Below, in pieces: positions 11,701-19,907 of a DNA stretch of 64,000 bases (positions are counted from its first letter, which is position 1; every line of letters starts with the position of its first letter). This stretch comes from Arbacia lixula. Lineage: Eukaryota; Echinodermata; Echinoidea; Arbacioida; Arbaciidae. The translations under genes and the position numbers were made by a program. The notes beneath the pieces are model-generated. The model saw nothing but the letters and a program-made list of their open reading frames with translations. It searched no databases and was not told the DNA's origin. Location of the stretch: contig OZ022577.1 of NCBI GenBank assembly GCA_963669155.1, forward strand, positions 26,195,865-26,259,864, given 5' to 3'.

Positions 11701-14700
11701 GTAGGCGTATTTGCCACAGGATCAGCTCGATCTGGATTAATATGGTTTCCAGGGTGTTAGGGGTTTCTAAACCCAACTATCCAATAAACAGGTCTGGCTG
11801 CAGTAGACTAGGAATCAGTCTTGATTTCATCCTCAGCCCCCGGGACCGAAAAACGCCCAGAATGATACAGTGACTAGTCTGTATGTTAGGCTTTTTTCCC
11901 GTTTGGATCAGAGCAGTCCAACTGCCTGGAAGTCAGTAGAGGTCGTGAGGCTCACCTGAGTCAGGGCCCTATAGTCCATGTTGGCACTGCCAAGGTACAG
12001 GTGCTTGCGGTCTACCACCCAGAACTTGGTGTGCAGGATACCCCCATCCATCAGCTGCTCAAAATCGAGGCTGCGGACCTTGGCCGCCCCTGAAGAGACC
12101 AGCTCTTGTGTATCCTTGTCGGGGAGATATTTGCCCGGTTTGCTCTGAGCGATACGAATTGCGATTTTGCCTGATGTCCCGGCTGCCTTCAGGTCTCTGA
12201 AGATCTCCTCTCCCTGAAAAGGGTTGAATAGTTGCATCAACAAAAGCGTTTACTTCACTCATAGAAGACACTGAAAAACATAAGAAGCAAAACAATTCAT
12301 GTGCAGTTGTCCATAAATCTTTATACCTGATATATATATATATATATATATAAACAGGTTATGAGTGGAAAGCCTAGTAAAGTCTCAATATTTTGCAGTC
12401 TAACTGCTCTCTGTAAATCAATTCTCATTTTTTTTGGTCCCATTATCTTTTGACTGTGACACTATACACCAGTAATAATGTCTGAAAATAATATTCCAGT
12501 AATATTCCCAGTCTGATTGCCCCTTAATGAGTGTTGGCATCATCAGGGGCATGTAAGATCATCATTTACATCCAAGTACTTTGAGAAAACTATGAGAATA
12601 ATTACATGCTGGACTCGTACCCATTCATGTTGTATGAATATCTAGTGAGCTACAGGACCCCCTTCATCTTGGCTGTCTACCGGTAACCACTTTTGGGGGG
12701 CCATATTGTGCACAAACTAGCTTCATTTTTTAATGTAGCTTAAAAAATCATAAAACTTCTGTTAATGCAGGACTATGCACCAGTTCAGCTGAAGAATCGT
12801 TGTAGACGTCTGACCCACGAAGCGACCAGTAATAGGAAGCGATGTCAATGGACTCTTCAGCGGATGAGATGAGTTCCTTCCAGACAGCAAACGTTGACTG
12901 ATAATGTGGTGACCCAGCTGGAAAGGTTAGATTCCACGGCATGGACTCAGCAACGATCACGCTAAAACAAACAAATTATAAGGACAACTCATACTCCTTC
13001 TTATGATACCTTTCCCTATTGCATGGAGAGGTATTTATTTTATTTTGATTTTGGTAATATGTATGTCATACTTTGCAGTATCATAATCAATTCATGAGAA
13101 AAAAATTCTCATACAGTCCAGTGATAACAAGAACTTTGGTGAGTTACACTAAAGCTCAAAGGAATTGGCATAGGGAGAGGGAAAGGGAAGAAAGGGAAGG
13201 ACCCGCAGTTTTAAACCGCGGTAAAGTTTGTCCAGTTCAACAAGAAACACAATGCTTTAGCCTAAAAAGCATCATGTTTCATGCTGAACTGGACAAAATA
13301 TACCGCGGTTTGTAACTGCGGCTCCTTCCCTTTCTTCCCTTTCCCTATGCCAATTCCTTTGAGCTGGAGCGTACATGTAGTACACTTTTCATAAGCTGAC
13401 TGGACAACTTACGTGCATGGGTCATGGCACGGTACAGGTTGCGGGCCTACCGATGGAGGGATCATCATCATCCAAACCACCAGGAACACAATCGATCCCA
13501 GAGATGCAACAACGAGGACTGCCAGGAGAGAACATGACGCACACCTTCCTGGCCCTGGTGGCTTGGTATCAACTGCCGGCAGCTCATCTACACTTCCCCT
13601 TTGTATCTGTTGGTACTGTTATTGAAAAGGAATGGTTACATCAAACTTGGTACAATGCTAACATACATGTATGACAGGGCGATTAAGTGATTAGATTTTG
13701 GGTCATGTAGGCAAGAGGTCACAGGTCAGGGTCAAATCTTAAAATTTCACTTTTTACATGATAACTTAAGAAATATCAAACCAAACTTCACCAAATATAC
13801 ATGTAGTTCAATGATGATATAACATTATTCAGTGATTAAATTTTGAGTCAGACAGGTCAAGTTTAAAAGGTCATACTGTAGGTCACGGTCAAATCCCACA
13901 ATTTCACTTTTTACATAACTCAAGAAAAGTCACACCAAATTTTACCAAACATATTTCAATGATAATTGTGGCGTACAACTCCCTGACACCATTGACGACA
14001 AAACTAGCCAAACCATGAAGAGATACCTTGCATCAGTGCAACAGGTTCAGTCTGCAATTTAATGTAAACAATAAAGACTTATTTAGTCACACACGTCTGA
14101 ATCTTATAACTGTTCACATGTATCATAAAAATAATTGTTTCCTTCCAAAATAGAAGTGAATATTACGTCGGTAAAGTTACCATATACAGTTAAAAGGTTA
14201 CAAGGTTAAATGATCATTTACTCACATCATTGGGCTTGTATACGAAAATTAGACGAAAATCAATGGCATCTTCGGGCAACGAAATCTTCTCAACACCGGA
14301 AAATTAGCATCACATTGTTACAGCGCCCTCAACTGGTCACACTAACATTTTGCTTCTAAATCACCGCTTGTGACGTCAGTCTCAACATTATACACCCGAC
14401 AATAATATATGACAAGACAATTCAGTGATTACATTTTGGGTCAGAGAGGTCAGTTCTAAAAGGTCATAGGTCATGGTCAAATCCCAAAATTTTACTCTTT
14501 ACATGATAAATTGAGAAATGATTTGATCAATTTGATCAAACTTCTCACAATGATGACATATGCTGGTTTTACATGAATGAGAAGATGAAATTTTACTGAA
14601 TATTCAAGATGTTGGCAATACTTCAGTGTCTGCGCCAAAGAGAGAGCAGAGGCAAACCAGTCAACTGCGCCAGATCGAATTTATGTAACCTTTTCCGTTT

Positions 14701-15700
14701 CAGATCAAGCAAAAAAATTTTGTCATAAAGGTACCTGTATGTGTGTAAAAATGTGTGTCTAATGAGATATATATCAAATGCTCAGGTAAAATGATGCATA
14801 TTTTTTTGAGAAAAAAATAAGTACACAACATATGGGAGCGCATCTCGCACATGACATCACAATATCAAAACTTTACCAAATCGTAACTTTCTTATCCTTT
14901 AAAGAATTTTCATCAAACCATTACTAATATTTCACTTTCATGTTTCTTCTTTCATTAAAAACAACTTGAACTCTGGGTGGACTTTCCACTTAAAACAGGG
15001 TACTAGTATCTTTGATATTTCACACCAAAGACTTAATATAGCTAGAATATTGAAGGAAAATTAATTTTCCAAGGCTTTTCAGCAAACCACCAGAAGCTCA
15101 TCTCTAGAGACAATCAGTTAATAATTATGTTTTTACTTTATATCATATCAAGATGGAAGATTTTTTAAACATTAACATGTAGAACTATACCAAACCTAAA
15201 GTAGAAATATTTTTCATTTCGATGCGCTTGTTCAATCTACAAGAAAGATTATTTCTACAAGTAAATGGGATTTGCAAGTTAGAATACATTTAGATTTGAC
15301 AATAGAATAGAGACATGGAAACAAATAAGAAATTTTATATGAAAACAAGAAAAACTGTCGAGCTATCAATCCTGTTTCATCAGAAAAGGCATGTCTATTT
15401 TTCCAATGTGTAATACTCATGTTAAAACTTAAAATTACAACTAGAAATACACTGCTTTTAAACACTTCATGAACCACAAGAAAAGTATATTAATCAAACT
15501 AGTATAAATTAACATTAATACAGAATTCAAGACAGGCATAGAAGTCACTTTCTAAATTCTAGTTTAGCTACTCGGGCTCAGCTTAATTCCTCTTTAAATC
15601 TTATTTATTAATGTCATTAATAGGCAAGTTATGGAAATGTACTTTTAACTTTAACATTATATTCAGTCAATGAAAAAGGTTTCAATCTTACATTTGCCAT
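2531..15700 (-). CDS. PLD3: PLD3/PLD4-family phospholipase D-like protein, complete, 9 coding exons
   Basis: Coding segments on the minus strand: 15692-15700, 13413-13615, 12781-12961, 11956-12213, 9902-10099, 5873-6012, 4994-5156, 3332-3434, 2531-2727; 1452 nt, 483 residues, close to mammalian PLD3 (about 490). All eight introns are GT-AG and in phase. A short cytosolic tail is followed by a signal anchor (about residues 31-55) and then lumenal 'PVPCHDPC'. HKD motif 1 is HTKFWVVD (H192, K194, D199) with GSANMD after it; motif 2 is HNKYMVTD (H406, K408, D413) followed by GTSNWSG. Both catalytic triads are intact, so an active enzyme is expected. Family knowledge: PLD3/PLD4 are type II ER/lysosomal glycoproteins that act as 5' exonucleases on single-stranded nucleic acid and have been linked to BMP lipid synthesis. 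PLD3 versus PLD4 cannot be separated here; this is probably the single invertebrate co-orthologue. The inactive relative PLD5 is excluded by the intact motifs. Confidence 0.93.
3332..3434 (-). CDS. PLD3: PLD3-like exon 8 (second HKD motif)
   Basis: It encodes KLFRVPAY through HNKYMVTDNAAYIG. The acceptor TTGTTCAG before AAA was preferred over a second AG ten bases inside because only it gives the conserved 'QV-KLF' joint with exon 7. The donor is GTAAGA. It ends after one base of the next codon, matching exon 9. Confidence 0.92.
3441..3602 (+). repeat. dispersed repeat family 'AATAATAGAACTGG', copy 1
   Basis: It shares 'AGAAAATGGAAGAAGATACTG', 'CCTCCCAATAATAGAACTGG' and 'GAGGTTTTGGGC' with copies near 5218, 6347, 7165 and 10490. 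It ends only a few bases from the exon 8 acceptor, so part of that splice region may derive from the repeat. Confidence 0.65.
4158..4595. mobile_element. putative foldback element with TTAAAGGG-like ends (PLD intron 7)
   Basis: It opens with 'CTTAAAGGGTACCACC' and closes with 'TAATGCCCCTTTAA', giving short inverted ends (TTAAAGGG) that recur in other repeats of this window. The interior has no coding potential I can recognise. Boundaries rest only on these short ends. Confidence 0.45.
4994..5156 (-). CDS. PLD3: PLD3-like exon 7
   Basis: It encodes YWDVIDSKLRAVAF... to ...KLNIQV, the segment between the two HKD domains that is well conserved in the family ('V-R-V-L-x-S-x-W-x-H'). Acceptor TGCCTCAG at 5157, donor GTAGGT. 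Contains an N-H-T sequon. Two open plus-strand frames across it are shadows. Confidence 0.92.
5218..5320 (+). repeat. dispersed repeat family 'AATAATAGAACTGG', copy 2 (partial)
   Basis: It starts 'CTTTAAAGACAAGCAGGACC', continues 'TTTTGCAGGTCAA' and 'AACACAGAAAATGGAA', the same order as the 5' half of copies at 6347 and 10490. The right part is missing. Confidence 0.55.
5375..5720 (+). mobile_element. non-LTR retrotransposon (LINE) reverse-transcriptase C-terminal relic
   Basis: Translated in pieces, the plus strand gives CESWTVSKEIQK, then NALEMWFLRRMKRISW with SNENVL, then TRELNLLGHCLQKEGLEKL with GGTRARGKQ. This order (CESWT, ALEMW-RRM-RISW, LGH-x-x-KEGLE, RGxQ) is the familiar C-terminal region of endonuclease/reverse-transcriptase LINEs of the RTE/BovB-like type. 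At least two frameshifts and a TGA break it, so it is dead. It sits in PLD intron 6, opposite in orientation to the gene. The clade assignment is tentative; the LINE nature is well supported. Confidence 0.8.
5873..6012 (-). CDS. PLD3: PLD3-like exon 6
   Basis: It encodes SSPPAFCPTGRTSDIDGLL... to VAVMDYIPEKEFASPQ. 'PPxxCPxGRTxD' and 'YVAVMxYxP' are hallmarks of the PLD3/4 family. Acceptor TTTTCACAG, donor GTAAGT (strong). Phase 0 in, two bases left over, completed in exon 7. Confidence 0.94.
6347..6535 (+). repeat. dispersed repeat family 'AATAATAGAACTGG', copy 3 (fullest)
   Basis: It runs 'TTTAAAGACAGGG', 'AAAATGGAAGGAGATACTGTA', 'CCTCCCAATAATAGAACTGG', 'GGGGGAGGTTTTGGGCTGG'. The open frames over it are non-coding coincidences. 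Confidence 0.6.
7165..7262 (+). repeat. dispersed repeat family 'AATAATAGAACTGG', copy 4 (partial)
   Basis: It carries 'TTTTGTAGGTCAAGAAATAATACTG' in part and 'AACAGAAAATGGAACAAAACAC' in part, matching the first half of the family. Same plus orientation as the other copies. Confidence 0.5.
7480..8247 (+). repeat. diverged direct duplication in PLD intron 5
   Basis: A block at about 7480-7692 recurs at about 8045-8247 in the same orientation. Shared landmarks are 'GGTCAAGGTA', 'GGCATAATACTTCA', 'TTGACCTGAAG', 'AACAATGTCAGCA' and 'CTGCTACACACTTTGATGG'. The offset is about 570 bases and the material between is unrelated. Confidence 0.75.
9902..10099 (-). CDS. PLD3: PLD3-like exon 5
   Basis: It encodes [26 protein letters not shown]... 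to ...NASVFIG (residues 218-283). The 'GVxxxNCSCLAxDLxKxFExYW' pattern directly after HKD motif 1 is specific to this family. Acceptor TTGTACAG, donor GTAGGT, phase 0 on both sides. Sequons at N-C-S, N-S-T and N-A-S. Confidence 0.94.
10128..10493. mobile_element. 366 bp foldback (near-complete inverted repeat)
   Basis: The left arm starts 'TTAAAGGGAATATACTGTAC' and passes 'AGCAATCTTCTTGCCAATG' and 'TTAGTGATTAAATC'. The right arm is its reverse complement, passing 'GATTTAATCACTAA', 'AAGAAGATTGCTCACGATC' and ending 'CAGTACAGTATATTCTCTTTAA'. Arms of about 170-180 bp flank a short loop near 10310. It lies 28 bases upstream (gene sense) of PLD exon 5, in intron 4. Confidence 0.85.
10490..10655 (+). 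repeat. dispersed repeat family 'AATAATAGAACTGG', copy 5
   Basis: It starts 'CTTTAAAGACAGGGTAAACC', then 'TTGCAGGTCAAAAAC', 'GAATATACTGTATAAGAGC', 'CACAATAATAGAGCTG' and 'GGTAGGTTTTGG'. It abuts the foldback at 10128-10493 and shares its terminal TTTAAAG. Confidence 0.6.
10831..11058. mobile_element. hairpin MITE 'GGGAAA', copy 1
   Basis: About 228 bp, almost entirely one inverted repeat. The outer end is TACWCTACAGCTCAAAGG, then AATTGGCATAGGGAAAGGG, then AACCGCRGTA and TGTCCAGTT, with a mini-loop at 'GCTTTAGCCTAAAAAGC'. The right half is the reverse complement. No open frame of note. TA at both outer edges fits a Tc1/mariner-type insertion, but this is inference. Confidence 0.9.
11956..12213 (-). 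CDS. PLD3: PLD3-like exon 4 (first HKD motif)
   Basis: It encodes GEEIFRDLKAAGTSGKIAIR... and then GGILHTKFWVVDRKHLYL and GSANMDYRALTQ. H192, K194 and D199 form the first catalytic triad. Acceptor TTTTCAG, donor GTGAGC, 86 whole codons. This is the clearest exon of the gene. Confidence 0.96.
12328..12351. repeat. (TA)n microsatellite
   Basis: An uninterrupted TA run of about 11 units in PLD intron 3. Confidence 0.9.
12781..12961 (-). CDS. PLD3: PLD3-like exon 3
   Basis: It encodes VIVAESMPWNLTF... AEESIDIASYYWSLRG... to ...NDSSAEL. 'ESIDIASYYWSL' matches the 'SxDIASFYWxL' stretch of PLD3. Acceptor TTGTTTTAG. The donor is the weak GTGCAT, chosen because it keeps phase and family length. A second in-phase GT 30 bases on would insert ten extra residues, and failure to splice reaches a stop at 12748. 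Confidence 0.88.
13145..13374. mobile_element. hairpin MITE 'GGGAAA', copy 2
   Basis: Same architecture as the copy at 10831, with 'AAGGGAAGAAAGGGAAGGA' in the left arm and 'GAACTGGACAAAATATACC' in the right. It inserted about 38 bases upstream of the PLD exon 2/intron 2 boundary on the plus map. Confidence 0.9.
13413..13615 (-). CDS. PLD3: PLD3-like exon 2 (signal anchor)
   Basis: It encodes YQQIQRGSVDELPAV, then the hydrophobic stretch CSLLAVLVVASLGSIVFLVV followed by WMMMI, and ends in PVPCHDPC. There are few charges before the membrane span and lumenal Cys residues after it, the type II layout of PLD3. Acceptor CAATAACAG (an in-frame TAA just upstream rules out extension), donor GTAAGT. 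Confidence 0.88.
13680..14560 (+). repeat. three diverged units of a ~140 bp repeat (PLD intron 1)
   Basis: Units at about 13680-13825, 13826-13962 and 14413-14560 share 'CAGTGATTAMATTTTGRGTCAG', 'AGGTCAWAGGTCANGGTCAAAT', 'ATTTCACTTTTTACAT' and 'TCAATGATGATA' in this order. A unique block of about 450 bases separates the second and third. Confidence 0.75.
14690..15005 (+). mobile_element. half copy of the TTAAAGGGATAG foldback family
   Basis: The order 'GTATGTGTGTAAAAATGTG', 'TTTTTTTGAGAAAAA', 'ATATGGGAGCGCATCTCGCAC', 'TAACTTTCTTATCCTTTAA', 'GGGTGGACTTTCCACTTAA' matches the right half of the complete element at 53766-54264. Confidence 0.7.
15692..15700 (-). CDS. PLD3: PLD3-like exon 1 (initiator, three codons)
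   Basis: ATG GCA AAT then donor GTAAGA. An in-frame TGA lies 45 bases upstream, and the context is favourable (A at -3, G at +4). Joined to exon 2 it gives MANYQQIQRG, whose 'MxxYQ' start resembles the mammalian cytosolic tail. Coding content is tiny, so this call rests on splice phase and context and is less certain than the other exons. Confidence 0.7.
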
Positions 15701-16201
15701 GATGCCTTGCTTGGGCTTTGGTGGATCAAAATAAACTAGTCACAGTTCCGATCAAATACAACGAAGTCGGTTGAAAAAAGAAGATCTTTTTAGACACCAA
15801 CGGAGTGCCAGTCCCCGCCGCCCGGGCAGGCAAGGCGGGCAGAAAATAGATTTCCCGTTCGAGCAAACCCGGCAGAGGCAAATGCACTGTTGGCGAGTTG
15901 TTCTAGCTGTAAAACTATATTACGGTAAACGCTACGGGAACATTTCAAACTCGGTAGAGGTCATGGCACCGTAGCAATCTTCATGGAACTTGCTTAGGCT
16001 TGTTTGAACAGTTCTAAAGAAGAAAAATAATGTTATAATCGTTAGTACAGCGTATACTGCTGTACAGCAGACTGTTCAATGTTGTTATTTTGATAGATTG
16101 GCTCCAGCTCGCGCGTACGCGACTGAGCACGTAGCAGGTACTCGTACGTAGGTATACGACATGCGTACGCCGTCCGCGCCGCGCGCGGCCACAACTGTAA
16201 C
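15701..16201. promoter_or_regulatory. CpG-rich divergent (probably bidirectional) promoter
   Basis: The 501 bases between two start codons pointing away from each other are far richer in CpG than the surroundings, with 'CGCCGCCCGGGCAGGC' near 15815 and a block of CGTACG and GCGCGC repeats at 16105-16190. This is what a shared promoter for two broadly expressed genes looks like. No TATA box is placed with confidence. Both 5' UTRs must lie here. An upstream ATG at 16161 opens a frame that overlaps the plus-strand gene out of phase. Confidence 0.7.
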
Positions 16202-16382
16202 ATGGATAGCGCCAGAAATAGCATTCTACCGATTCAGATACGAAGAAAAATGGCAGCTGAACAACTCATAATGGAAGTTCAAAACTTTCCGTATCTGTAT
16301 AACCCCGCTCACGAGGACTATAAAAATACCGCTCAAAAAACAGCAGCATGGGAGCTTATCGGCAGGAGGTTGAATATAACAG
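16202..16382 (+). CDS. MADF/BESS gene exon 1
   Basis: It encodes MDSARNSILP through GRRLNIT plus one base. The ATG has A at -3 and G at +4; the next in-frame ATG (codon 17) just precedes the domain and is an alternative start. Donor GTGAGC. Holds helix 1 and most of helix 2 of the MADF fold. Confidence 0.88.
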
Positions 16383-19300
16383 GTGAGCAAATGTCACAAT
16401 AAGTGTCTGCATCTGGAAGGAGCCAGGCCAGGCGCAGGGCATCGCATCGCCAGCATGCACTGCATAAGCCATGTCCATGAACCATGGGAATATAGACTAG
16501 GCACAGCAGTGCACATCTGCAGCATACTCAGTCAGCAAGACCAAGAGGCAAGACCAAGGCAGCATAAGCCAAGCATAACTTGTCTGGCATTTTGGGGCAT
16601 AGCACATCCATAACCAGGCATTTAGCTGGCTGCTGGCTAAATCTACATATTCTAGCGCCTATAAATCCTCAATTCGAACCAACTGCGACTTCCTCTGTCA
16701 AATCTGAAATTAATCTAACAAGTTACTCTTCAAGTTCAATTTCAAATATCAAAGTTAGCACTTTTCTTCAATGACAAAATTACTGAAAGCAATGGCCATG
16801 GCTCAATGCTCCCAAGTCAGCTGGCAGCTGGGTGATCTTGTTGCAGGGATGATGTACAAATGTTTTTGTTTTCCTCCATTTACTTTAGTTTATTTCCATG
16901 TTTGATATCAACATATAGACCAAAATAATGACTAGATACTAAAGAGCCTAGCTCGTATTTTATAGAAATGTAAAGGGCAAAACACCTGCTGTAAATAGCG
17001 ATAGCCCTTTATTTGTATCACGCCAGAAAATTAACCTGTTCTTTACTGAGCATGCATACTATATAATGCGGGCTGGCTTTTCCCCACTCAGATACTGAGC
17101 AGTGCAACACCGTAATCTCCTGTACATACATGTTCAGTAGACAACAGGCTATGCATATAGGGTGCAACTAAGCCACACCCCTTTGGTTACTGCAGTTCCA
17201 TGGAAAGTTTTGACATCCTAACTGGAGTAGAGTTTCCCAAAACCCAAAAATCTTAACCATCAGCAATGGGTTAAAAGAATCAACTTCATTACCACACATG
17301 TAAAACTGTTTGTTTTGTACAGGTTTAGCAGCTTCCAAGAGATGGAAAGATGTTCGAGACTCATATCGCAAATCCCGCATCAAAATGATGATGACGACGA
17401 AGAGCCAAGACGCAAAGAAGGTGAAACCATACAAATACGCACCACAACTTGAGTTCCTGATCCCTCACATGAAAGAGTAAGTAATTTAACTAGTGCGTCA
17501 CAATGGAATGAATGCCTTAATTTCTTCTCTTAAAGAGATGAATTGGATTCTCTGACTGCCCCTTTACATCAATGTGATTGTTACCACAGAATATTGTATG
17601 CTCTACTTGAGGCAGAGTGTTATGTTCTATTTAAAACCTTAGATTGACTTTGGTACTTTATTGTCAGAAAGCTATTTTACTTAGGAAGAGTTTAGGCATC
17701 ACTTCTGGGAACCTGGAGCCATAACAGGGTCAGATCCAGAATTTGTGGGAAAAGAAGGGGGGGGGGGGTGGGGCTGAGATCAGCTTTTCTTCCTGTTGAG
17801 AAATATGGCCATGGTGTTCTGGGCATCCCAACCAACTGCTCAAGAGCTCATAACAAATAAAAATTGGTTCTGGGCCTATAGAGTTGTGCAGGCCAGGTCA
17901 GGACATGACTTGGAACATTACAAATTAATATTGAGATTTTTTTTTTAAAGTCTGAAAGGGGAGGGGGGGGGGGGGAGGGCTGCATATTTATGAAACCTTC
18001 TTAGCCTTCAACATAATGTAGTAAAAATGCATATAGCTGAATGCATTTTACTAACTAACTAGGCTTACAGAAGAAGTTTTCACAAATATAACCCTTGGTG
18101 TTTGCGGTTCCAGTGGGGTGTTCCTAAGCGAATGTTATGGGAGTCCTAGTCTCTAGGGTACCCAGTTCTTGCGGAGAACTTGGTGTACATGTAGCTGTAA
18201 TTGTGAAATTGAAATGTTCCTGAAATTACCTTTGACCTTTCCTTTTTACTATTGCAGGAGACATTCACACTTCAGAGATATGTCCTCGGGCATAATGACG
18301 TATCAGGATTCAGATGGCGATGCAGACGAGGATGTTTATTATGAAGAGGTGAAGAAATACTCCTCATGTTTGTTTCAGTGGATATTTGCTCAGGAATGTA
18401 GAATGATAAATCTGCTATATTTCTGTAGGAAACAGGAATGATTTGAAGTACATGTAATTACCATAAGGGGACTATTATTTGTGAATCCGGATAACTTCAT
18501 ATAACTGTATTGTTTTTAAAAAAAGATTAGAAAATTATATGTATGCGTAACAAATGTAGAGTTGATACAAATTAACTTGTACCTTCATTGAATTATATTA
18601 TTTGTGAGCTGGAGCTGGAACACTTCCTACAGTTACAAACATATATGGTGGATAGTATTACTGCCTGTCAAGCAGCGGACAAGTCCTGTGTGGTCCTCTT
18701 TTTCTTTGCTGATATTCTAACAGACTGTTTAGTTGATCTTATTTACTCTGGTGAGTAATAGCAAAACATAGATGATATCATGCATTGTTCTCCACAAAAC
18801 ATTATTTGAATTTTTTTAACACCTTTCATACGTTGGGACTCATGACTACAAATAAGCAAGAGATGTGGTGGCTTTGTATACTTGTACCTGAGTATCGTGT
18901 GATTATCCATAAGCCAAGTGGATAGCCTGGTGGATAGGGTTGCTGCTAGATAGATAAATAGGTAATGGTTTATTAGGATAAAACAGCAACAACAGTCCAA
19001 AACAGAAACTCTTCGTGGCCCGCAGGCCAATTGCATGTGACTTTACAATGTATACTGTACTCTACATAATTATCTATACACATACACATACACTATTACT
19101 AACGTAAGAATTATAAAAAAAAAATGTTCCAAATTATGCACATGATTTTGGATGGAAATCATTATTTAAAGATTAAAGGGTAAACATAAACGTATTTTAA
19201 AGGGTACACATATAACAATCAAATAAAGCTGCCATAATTCTTTTATCCTGTTTCTCTGATGGTGAGTATCTCTGTAATACATAGAATAGATCTTCTTACC

Positions 19301-19907
19301 ATAAAAAATAAAACAAAAAAAATGTCTCAAGCCCTATATCAATTATTTTAAATATATCAATTTTTTATGTAATTATTATACATAACATGTTTTACAATGT
19401 GATGTAAGGACAAGATTAAGTATAGACAAGCTTCGAGACCACAGATTCAAGTCCTGAATGATCCTCTTTTTTTTTACTTACGATTTATATTCTAATAGAT
19501 TGATCAATCTTATTACTGTATAGTTTTGAGTTTACAGCTTGTGTCTCCATTTGTTTTCTCTCCCTTTTGAATTGCAGGATTCTGAGTACACATCGGACAA
19601 GGACTTTGACGATGACCAGGACCTGAAAGAAGAGACTGCTCAATACAAGGCGACGTCACACAGAAGGAAGCGGAGGAGAATGGAACGAGCAGACAGAGTG
19701 GACGAGGCAATCTTGGACTTCATGAAAACAAAACAACATGATGACTGTGACCACTTCTTTTTGTCCATGTCGCAGATTTGCAAGACATTGCCCTCGGAGA
19801 CTCAGGACAAAGTCAAATTTGACATTCATAAACTTCTGTTCGAGGCGAAGAAAGAGGCCTCATCACACCATCAAAACATGTCATCCTTAAATTCACAATG
19901 TTCCTGA
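16202..19907 (+). CDS. MADF/BESS-domain DNA-binding protein, complete, 4 exons
   Basis: Segments 16202-16382, 17323-17476, 18258-18348, 19578-19907; 756 nt, 251 residues; all introns GT-AG and in phase. Residues about 17-112 form a MADF domain (a Myb/SANT-like trihelix of the Adf-1 class): 'LIMEVQNFPYLYNP', W50 in 'AAWELIGRRL', 'KRWKDVRDSYR' with W68, and a closing 'LEFLIPH'. An acidic linker follows (about 113-160), then a basic cluster HRRKRRR (about 170-176, likely nuclear signal), then a BESS-like motif 'DHFFLSMSQICKTLP' (about 200-231), used for protein-protein contacts in this family. Expected role: nuclear, sequence-specific regulator. The target is unknown and no orthologue name is justified. 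It shares a promoter region with the PLD3-like gene. Confidence 0.88.
17031..17274 (-). mobile_element. TTAA-type MITE, copy B
   Basis: Bounded by TTAA on both sides ('TTAACCTGTTCTTTACTGAG' ... 'CAGCAATGGGTTAA'). On the minus strand it carries the family blocks 'CTGCAGTAACCAAAGGGG' and 'CTGCTCAGTATCTGAGTGG'. It ends 48 bases before the MADF gene exon 2. The TTAA ends suggest a piggyBac-type non-autonomous element. Confidence 0.75.
17323..17476 (+). CDS. MADF/BESS gene exon 2
   Basis: It encodes LAASKRWKDVRDSYRKSRIK ... YKYAPQLEFLIPHMK. W68 and the RD pair belong to the recognition helix region, and 'LEFLIPH' is the usual end of a MADF domain. Acceptor TTTTGTACAG, donor GTAAGT. Confidence 0.93.
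18258..18348 (+). CDS. MADF/BESS gene exon 3 (acidic linker)
   Basis: It encodes ERHSHFRDMSSGIMTYQDSD, then GDADEDVYYEE. Acceptor CTATTGCAG, donor GTGAAG, both in phase with neighbours. Low-complexity acidic; no known fold. Confidence 0.82.
19578..19907 (+). CDS. MADF/BESS gene exon 4 (NLS, BESS-like motif, stop)
   Basis: It starts DSEYTSDKDF in phase 0 after acceptor TTTTGAATTGCAG, includes HRRKRRRMERADR, 'DEAILDFMKT', the BESS-like 'DHFFLSMSQICKTLP' and 'KLLFEAKKEA', and ends at TGA 19905-19907. The BESS call is by pattern (D-HF-LS, LP, LL-E) and is weaker than the MADF call. Confidence 0.88.
   Translation, partial: DSEYTSDKDFDDDQDLKEETAQYKATSHRRKRRRMERADRVDEAILDFMKTKQHDDCDHFFLSMSQICKTLPSETQDKVKFDIHKLLFEAKKEASSHHQNMSSLNSQCS

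Noticed and set aside
13073-13315. 80-residue frame rich in Arg/Glu
   Set aside because: Lies in the hairpin MITE and its flank; the same frames recur at the other copies.
13413-13674. Plus-strand frames of 70-85 residues
   Set aside because: Shadows of the PLD signal-anchor exon.
15771-15974. 67-residue frame in the promoter gap
   Set aside because: CpG-rich promoter sequence, no recognisable product.
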